64,000 nt of DNA from Paenibacillus sp. BK033. Its GTDB lineage: Bacteria > Bacillota > Bacilli > Paenibacillales > Paenibacillaceae. Positions within the stretch are counted from its first letter, which is position 1, and each line of letters begins with the position of its first letter. The notes beneath the pieces were generated by a model that was given only the letters and a program-made list of their open reading frames with translations, made no database searches and was not told where the DNA came from. The translations under genes were made by a program, and so were the position numbers. The stretch covers positions 124,001 through 188,000 of the forward strand of contig NZ_SLVP01000008.1 of the NCBI RefSeq assembly GCF_004345425.1, in the 5' to 3' direction. Below are positions 58,976-64,000 of this stretch, piece by piece.

Positions 58976-60607
58976 TCAAGCCGGATAGTTGCGAATCCCG
59001 AAATCAATCAAATCATAAATACCGATAAGGTTAATGACCGCCATCACGCCAAGCAGCAGTCCGAACACGCCGTACTTGAGCGGCTGCACCCGGGCAAGCA
59101 GACGATTCGCCAGCTTGAAGATCAGCGCGAAGAGCGCCCATGAATAATAGAAGGAATACAGAATCAGACCGTTTTCCTTCGTCCCCCAGCCTACCGCGAA
59201 TAGAATGACGAAGGAGAAGGCGAGCCAGAACATGCAGATCTGCGCGAAGCGGTCTTTGTAGTAAAGCACGAAGCCGATGACAGCCAGCACCAGAATAATT
59301 ACACCGAGAATATTAAGCGAATCTACCGTTCTAAGCTGATAGGAGGCATGCTCGAAGGTCGTCCGGTCCTCGCCGGCGCTTGGCCATACGAAGCAGGAGG
59401 CGAAGAAGTTGACGTATTGATACCATTTGTCGAGCGTCGTTACTTCCGCACCGGAGAATGCCATCAATCCCTTGTACTCCGTATGGGTCTCCAGAATAAC
59501 CGGAAGCTGCCCGAAGAGCGTAGCCGCAGCCAGGAACTTGAAGGCGTTCACCGCCATATCCTTGATCCATTCCTTCAGCTTCCTCGCCTCGGACAAGAGC
59601 GGGAACAGAATGCCCGTTGTCACCAAGGAGCCTACCGCGCCTATGAAGAAGAAATCTCTCCGCCCCCATTGGAACAGATACGAGTAGATGAAGATAATCA
59701 GCCAGAATACGGCGAATATGTACTGCTCGATATTGAACATAAACAGGAGAAACGGATAGGAGAAGGACGTGAACAGCAGGAAGAAAATTTTGTCCGTCGA
59801 CTGCAGCTTCATCATTCGGGCGAGCAGAATCATGGCGAACTGCATGACGATCACATGGATGATCTGCATCATAATCGGATAGCTGTTCGGGATAAAAAAG
59901 AGCACCTTCGACAGGATCATCGCAATCAGCGCGAACGGAGCGGCATACAGGCCGAACAACGGCTGACGAATATCATTCTCGTACGTGCCGATATTCAGGA
60001 ACGTATTGCTTTCTACCTGGTCAATCGAGTCCGCCGTATACACGACGTCATACGGGATGATTTTGCCGGCTGCGTCATGCGCTCCGTAAAAGACGTTCGT
60101 CAGGTTATAGATAACCAGAATAGCAACCGCCATGGCTACGCTTGCGATAATCCAATACCGCCGCTCCAGCCGGTCCAGGCCTCCAATCAGCTCCTTCGCC
60201 GTTGCATAGAACTTCGGCAGGAACCAGCAGAGCACCAGGAATGCCGCAATAAGCGAGCAGATCCCCAGCCCAATGGAAATCACCTTATCGTTGTGACCGC
60301 CTATGTCGACGCCGATACGATCAAGGATCTCGCCGGAGAGCTTGCTGTACTTGATGTACGAGTATTGCGTCAGGTAATACACGCCGACAAGCGTAAACAA
60401 GGCGGCGAAGAAAATCCGTCCGGCACTCAGCTCCCGGGTTACCTTTTCCACGACCTGGCGCTTATACGTTAACCAATACAATAACAAGAGCGAGCATAAC
60501 AGGCCGATAAGCACATTCACGGCCGTTCCCCTCAACGTAAGCAGGGCCGTCATGCAGACTCCCGAAGCAATAAACAGCAGACGAAGAACCGAACTTCTGA
60601 CTGGCAT
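58976..60607 (-). CDS. Polytopic GT-C-like membrane protein, paralogue A
   Basis: A 543-aa protein with about 12-13 helices. The first large loop carries DVVYTADSIDQVESNTFLNI and NDIRQPLFGLYAAPFAL, conserved in the paralogue. The Asp near a HP/QPLF motif in the first external loop is the layout of GT-C glycosyltransferases, which use polyprenyl-phosphate sugars. Further shared motifs: FNIEQYIFAVFWLIIF, GWGTKENGLILYS, and a C-terminal IYDLIDFGIRNYP. AGGAGG precedes ATG 60607. It is last in the UbiA operon. GT-C assignment is an inference from topology and motif layout; the acceptor is unknown. Confidence 0.65.
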   Translation of the reverse strand: MPVRSSVLRLLFIASGVCMTALLTLRGTAVNVLIGLLCSLLLLYWLTYKRQVVEKVTRELSAGRIFFAALFTLVGVYYLTQYSYIKYSKLSGEILDRIGVDIGGHNDKVISIGLGICSLIAAFLVLCWFLPKFYATAKELIGGLDRLERRYWIIASVAMAVAILVIYNLTNVFYGAHDAAGKIIPYDVVYTADSIDQVESNTFLNIGTYENDIRQPLFGLYAAPFALIAMILSKVLFFIPNSYPIMMQIIHVIVMQFAMILLARMMKLQSTDKIFFLLFTSFSYPFLLFMFNIEQYIFAVFWLIIFIYSYLFQWGRRDFFFIGAVGSLVTTGILFPLLSEARKLKEWIKDMAVNAFKFLAAATLFGQLPVILETHTEYKGLMAFSGAEVTTLDKWYQYVNFFASCFVWPSAGEDRTTFEHASYQLRTVDSLNILGVIILVLAVIGFVLYYKDRFAQICMFWLAFSFVILFAVGWGTKENGLILYSFYYSWALFALIFKLANRLLARVQPLKYGVFGLLLGVMAVINLIGIYDLIDFGIRNYPA

Positions 60608-60638
60608 CTTGACTCCTCCTAATATGGCAACTCAACTC

Positions 60639-62285
60639 TTATACCGGATAATACTCCGCTCCAAACCGAATCAGATCGTACAGGCCTTGGGCGTTCAGCC
60701 CGATCATGACGATAAGCAGCAGGGCATGAACGGAATATTTCACCCAGTGGTTCCGGGCCAATAGCTTATCGATCAGCATGTAGAGCAGAGCCATGAAAGC
60801 CCATGAGAAGTACAAGCTGTACAGAATAAGTCCGTTCTCAGCCGTTCCCCAGCCCACCACGCACAGCATAAGGAAGGAGAAGCTAACCCATAGGACGCAA
60901 ATTTTCATAAAACGGTGCTTGTAATGCAGCAGGAAGCCGGCTGCGGCCAGAATCATCAGTACCAAGCCGAGAATATTCAACGAATGAACCGCATGAAGCT
61001 GATAAGAGACATGCTCGAAGGTTGACCGGTCAACGCCGGCGCCGGGCTTCACGAAGCAGGAGGCTACAAAGTTCACATACTGCAGCCATTTGTCCCCGGA
61101 ACTGATGGCTGCCCCCGTAAACTCCATGTTCTCCTTGAACGACGAGACGACCTCAAGCAACAAGGGCAATCGTCCGAACAGGATCAGGATCACAAGCGCC
61201 TGCAGCGCCACCTTGCCCGCATCCTTCACCATTCCCTTTAGCTCCTTCGACCTCGATAACAACGGGAACAATACCGCGCTTGTCAGAAGCGAGCCCGCCG
61301 CACCGATGAAATAATACACCTTCGGCCCCCAGCCGAACTGGCAGGAATAGAGGAAGAGAATTAGCCAGAATAGCGAGAAGATATACTGCTCCATATTCAG
61401 AGAGAACATCAATACCGGATAAGACGCATTCAGGAACAACAGGAGAATCAACTGATCGATGGACCTCAGCTTCAGCATCCGGCTGATCAGAACCATCGCC
61501 ATCTGCAGCAGGAATACCTGAATGATCTGCATCATAATCGGATAGCTGTACGGAACGAAGAAGAGCAGCTTCGAGGCGACCATGCCAACAATCGCGAATG
61601 GCAAAGCGAACAGGCCGAACAGCGGCTGCTTGAGATCGTTTTGCACGGAGCTGATGTTCAGGTACACGTTGCTGTCCACCAGATCCGCCGTATCGGTCGT
61701 GTACACGACGTCGAATCGGACAATCTCCCCGCTCTGATCACGGGTCTCGTAGAACACGCTGCTCACGTTAAACGCGATAATCACGACAACGGCAAGCAAG
61801 GCCGTGGATATGATCAGGTACCTTTTCTCCAGCTTGGTCAAATTTCTTGCGAACTCCAGAGCCACCGCGGCCAGCTTAGGCCACAGCAGATAGACGCATA
61901 AGAACAGGAAATAGAAAGCCGCGATTCCCACGATAATCGAGATCGCCGCGGCAATCTCGTCGCCGTACGGCATATAGCCCGTATCCCGGAGCATTTCCCT
62001 CACGTTCTTCAGCGTTCTCTGCTTGTAGAAATAGTCAATCATGCTGACGTCGATCGCGGCAGCAAAGAGAAGAGGCAGAAGGCTGTCCTTCTTCCGAATG
62101 GCCGGGATCACCTTGTCGAGATACCCGGACTTATAGGCTGCCCAGCACAAAATAAGAAAGGAGCACACAACGCCGATTGCGACATGGAAAGCCGTGCCTT
62201 TCAAAGAGACAAGCCCCGTCATCGCCGTTCCGGATAGAATAAAGGCTCCTTTCATCAGATGCGCCCTGGCAGTTACCGTAGTCAT
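60639..62285 (-). CDS. Polytopic GT-C-like membrane protein, paralogue B
   Basis: A 548-aa paralogue of the downstream gene. DVVYTTDTADLVDSNVYLNI, NDLKQPLFGLFALPFAIVGM, SYPVLMFSLNMEQYIFSLFW and GWGTAENGLILYSLYFSWAF match position for position. ATG 62285 aligns with the paralogue start and has AGGAG 13 bases upstream; ATG 62351, 3 bases after the previous stop, would add 22 residues. The tandem pair may transfer to two acceptors or act as a heteromer. Neither has a recognisable soluble domain. Confidence 0.65.
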   Translation of the reverse strand: MTTVTARAHLMKGAFILSGTAMTGLVSLKGTAFHVAIGVVCSFLILCWAAYKSGYLDKVIPAIRKKDSLLPLLFAAAIDVSMIDYFYKQRTLKNVREMLRDTGYMPYGDEIAAAISIIVGIAAFYFLFLCVYLLWPKLAAVALEFARNLTKLEKRYLIISTALLAVVVIIAFNVSSVFYETRDQSGEIVRFDVVYTTDTADLVDSNVYLNISSVQNDLKQPLFGLFALPFAIVGMVASKLLFFVPYSYPIMMQIIQVFLLQMAMVLISRMLKLRSIDQLILLLFLNASYPVLMFSLNMEQYIFSLFWLILFLYSCQFGWGPKVYYFIGAAGSLLTSAVLFPLLSRSKELKGMVKDAGKVALQALVILILFGRLPLLLEVVSSFKENMEFTGAAISSGDKWLQYVNFVASCFVKPGAGVDRSTFEHVSYQLHAVHSLNILGLVLMILAAAGFLLHYKHRFMKICVLWVSFSFLMLCVVGWGTAENGLILYSLYFSWAFMALLYMLIDKLLARNHWVKYSVHALLLIVMIGLNAQGLYDLIRFGAEYYPV

Positions 62286-62354
62286 ATGTAAGCTAGCACT
62301 CCTAACCTTGGAGACATCAACATGATCTGCGACCGAATGCGGATAAGCCATGCG

Positions 62355-62780
62355 TTAACCCGCGATTCCGTATAGAAGATAACCGAGCAGAATGCCCAGC
62401 AAGAGACCCCCGACGATCTCGAGCCGCGTATGTCCCATGCTCTCCCGTAATTTTGTAGGCTGGACAGCCGAAGAATCCGATGTCATCAGGTTGATGGCTA
62501 CCGCATGGCGCCCGACCGCCCTCCGGAGCCCTGTAGCATCGATAATGACGATAAACGTAACGGCGGCGGCAAGAGCGAACATCGGGCTGTTGAAGCCCTC
62601 CGACAAGCCGATCAGCATGGACGGCGTCGTCACCACCGTCGTATGCGTGCTTGGGAATCCGCCGTTACCGACGCGCTGCTTCGCTTCCTTGCCGAATCGA
62701 ATGTAATTGATTGCGAATTTCAAGACTCCGGATACGAACCACCCGATGAGAGGTGCCAGAAAATAAGGCAGAACAACCAC
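62355..62780 (-). CDS. DUF212/YuiD divergent PAP2-like protein
   Basis: A 141-aa membrane protein. VGNGGFPSTHTTVVTTP near 37, IIDATGLRRAVGRHA near 78, and LRESMGHTRLEIVGGLLLG near 110 are diagnostic of DUF212, a divergent PAP2 phosphatase family. In the operon context it could remove the 5-phosphate from a polyprenyl phosphoribose phosphate, the step done by PAP2-type Rv3807c in mycobacteria; this is inference. The start is uncertain: GTG 62780 abuts GGGGAG. Confidence 0.85.
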   Translation of the reverse strand: MVVLPYFLAPLIGWFVSGVLKFAINYIRFGKEAKQRVGNGGFPSTHTTVVTTPSMLIGLSEGFNSPMFALAAAVTFIVIIDATGLRRAVGRHAVAINLMTSDSSAVQPTKLRESMGHTRLEIVGGLLLGILLGYLLYGIAG

Positions 62781-62786
62781 TCCCCG

Positions 62787-63128
62787 CTATGCTCTAGATA
62801 TGAAGGCAATACCGCCCACGATGAGGACAAGCCCCGCGATTTTGTACGTATTGATGGATTCGCCGAAGAAATAATAAGAAGCCACCAGCACGATAATATA
62901 AGCCAGGCTGACAAACGGATACGCGTAGCTGAGATCCACCTTGCGCAGCACGAACATCCAGATCAGCGCGCTTGCCCCGTACAGGAAGATGCCTCCGGCA
63001 TTATAGAAGTTGAGCATGCGCAGCGGCCCGGACATCGACTCGTTCGGATGCATCGCTCCGAACTTCAGCAGCACCTGCCCCGCCGCGCCCATAATAACGG
63101 ACACCAGAATCCATATCATATTCCACAT
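62787..63128 (-). CDS. SMR/EamA-like small transporter
   Basis: A 113-aa protein with four helices (IWILVSVIMGAAGQVLLKFGAM; FVLRKVDLSYAYPFVSLAYI; YFFGESINTYKIAGLVLIVGG). This is the ArnE/ArnF/EmrE layout. In this operon a flippase for the lipid-linked sugar is an attractive reading, but drug/metabolite export is possible. ATG 63128 has GGTG 6 bases upstream; GTG 63140 directly abuts the UbiA stop. Confidence 0.8.
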   Translation of the reverse strand: MWNMIWILVSVIMGAAGQVLLKFGAMHPNESMSGPLRMLNFYNAGGIFLYGASALIWMFVLRKVDLSYAYPFVSLAYIIVLVASYYFFGESINTYKIAGLVLIVGGIAFISRA

Positions 63129-63140
63129 GAGTATCACCAC

Positions 63141-64000
63141 TTATTCCAGGAAGAGTAGAATCAAGATAACCGAAATACCGTAGAGCACAACCGTAACCAG
63201 AATAGGCTTATCCTCGAGCAGCACCTTATCCGGCTTGCCGCCCTTCCCTTCCATATGGACCAGATACAGGTAACGGAACACCCCGTAGATAACGAACGGA
63301 ATCGTCCACATCAGTTGAACCGTCCGGCCGGAGGTGAAGGTGAACAGCGAATAAGCCATAATCGTAGCGGTCGTAACGATGTTGCTCATCTGGTCGAGCA
63401 GCTGAATGGAATACTTCTCGAGCACCTTCCGGTGCCCCTCCTTCTCGTTCTGAAGAAGAAAGATTTCATGCCTCCGCTTGCTGATCGCAAGGAACAGGGA
63501 TAAGAGCATCGTGCAGACGAGGAACCAAGGCGTAAGGGGAACATCAATCATTAATCCGCCGCCGATCGCGCGAAGCACGAAGCCGAAGGCGATAATCATC
63601 ACATCCATAATTACAACATGCTTAAGTCTCATGGAGTAAGCGACATTCATGAGGAAGTACACAAGAAGCAGTCCGCTGAAGAGAGGGTTGAAGATAAAGG
63701 CCGTTGTAAGTGAGGTCGTAAGGAGCAGGAAGCCGAATACCAATGCGACATAAGGGTTGACCGCGCCCGAAGCGATAGGTCTATGCCTCTTCTCCGGATG
63801 GTTGCGGTCGGCTTCCCTGTCGAAGAAGTCGTTAAGGATATACACGCACCCGGATACGAAGCAGAATAGGAAAAATCCGATGATAGCCTGCCAAAACAAC
63901 GACCAGTGCAATAAGCTGAGCGAGAATACGGGAGCCGCGAATACCAGCGCATTCTTCGTCCATTGTTTTGGCCTAAGAAGCTTAATTAATGATATGGGGA
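63141..64000 (-). CDS. UbiA prenyltransferase, DPPR-synthase-like (5' end outside)
   Basis: A partial gene running off the window: 285 codons are visible. The first residues in view include LIKLLRPKQWTKNALVFAAP; RPxQWxKN is the signature of decaprenyl-phosphate phosphoribosyltransferase (Rv3806c). The two Asp-rich motifs follow, LNDFFDREADRNHP and YSMRLKHVVIMDV, with GFVLRAIGGG between helices. The expected reaction joins PRPP to a polyprenyl phosphate. It is the first visible gene of the SMR/DUF212/GT-C operon. An alternative UbiA role (quinone, haem) is less likely given RPKQWTKN. Confidence 0.85.
   Translation of the reverse strand, partial: PISLIKLLRPKQWTKNALVFAAPVFSLSLLHWSLFWQAIIGFFLFCFVSGCVYILNDFFDREADRNHPEKRHRPIASGAVNPYVALVFGFLLLTTSLTTAFIFNPLFSGLLLVYFLMNVAYSMRLKHVVIMDVMIIAFGFVLRAIGGGLMIDVPLTPWFLVCTMLLSLFLAISKRRHEIFLLQNEKEGHRKVLEKYSIQLLDQMSNIVTTATIMAYSLFTFTSGRTVQLMWTIPFVIYGVFRYLYLVHMEGKGGKPDKVLLEDKPILVTVVLYGISVILILLFLE

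Overview
The window reads as chromosome of a spore-forming, moderately GC-rich Bacillota, most like Paenibacillus, Cohnella or a relative. The evidence is strong AGGAGG-type ribosome sites with many GTG/TTG starts, Lpl-type sugar ABC transporters paired with LacI/AraC regulators, Spo0M, PrsA, an UgtP-like glycolipid synthase, a YetF-family protein and a SorC-type DeoR. No rRNA, prophage, IS transposase or CRISPR array was found. One tRNA (Thr, anticodon CGT) is present.

Layout. 0.1-5.2 kb: etfA, a SRAP protein lacking its catalytic residues, an AraC regulator, and a two-gene unit (a 50-aa protein and a propeller-like protein) behind a promoter covered by two Fur boxes. A short-chain dehydrogenase remnant follows. 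5.2-14.8 kb: a carbohydrate-use locus on the minus strand, read as lacI, two permeases, binding lipoprotein, GH2, GH30 lipoprotein, GH30. It has matching LacI-type operators and a hairpin terminator between transporter and hydrolase genes. 15-17 kb: a three-unit tandem repeat array and a second LacI regulator. 17.7-29.8 kb: metabolic and envelope genes (ilvA, aldo/keto reductase, ugtP-MFS-TVP38, FUSC-type exporter, spo0M, mscL, Nudix, a tyrosinase-like gene with an abnormal 3' end, a lone holin-like gene, sodC). 30-31.5 kb: a more AT-rich patch with three tandem paralogues of unknown function. 31.6-46 kb: tRNA-Thr, a Ser/Thr kinase whose N-terminus looks frameshifted, a triple hairpin repeat before a His/Tyr-rich protein, and several c-di-GMP and two-component proteins. 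46-58.8 kb: prsA, aldose epimerase, YetF, DUF7002-like, SulP, deoR-deoC, a LysM-tailed 5'-nucleotidase, a five-unit repeat array, and a coupled cupin-MFS pair. 58.9-64 kb: a minus-strand operon of UbiA-type DPPR-synthase-like prenyltransferase, SMR-like transporter, DUF212/PAP2-like protein and two paralogous polytopic GT-C-like proteins.

The most interesting signals are four. (1) The 59-64 kb operon resembles the mycobacterial route to polyprenyl-phosphoryl pentose and its GT-C transferases, which suggests a lipid-linked pentose decorating a surface polymer. (2) Families of short spaced palindromes: TGCA-N5-TGCA cores in tandem units of about 253-273 bp at two loci with decayed copies at two more, and a separate TTAACGATG/CATCGTTAA family at 24.1-24.4 kb. 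(3) Three 69-bp hairpin repeats directly before a His-rich small protein gene. (4) Several enzyme folds with lost catalytic residues (SRAP, GGDEF-EAL). All family assignments come from reading motifs by eye; no database search was run.
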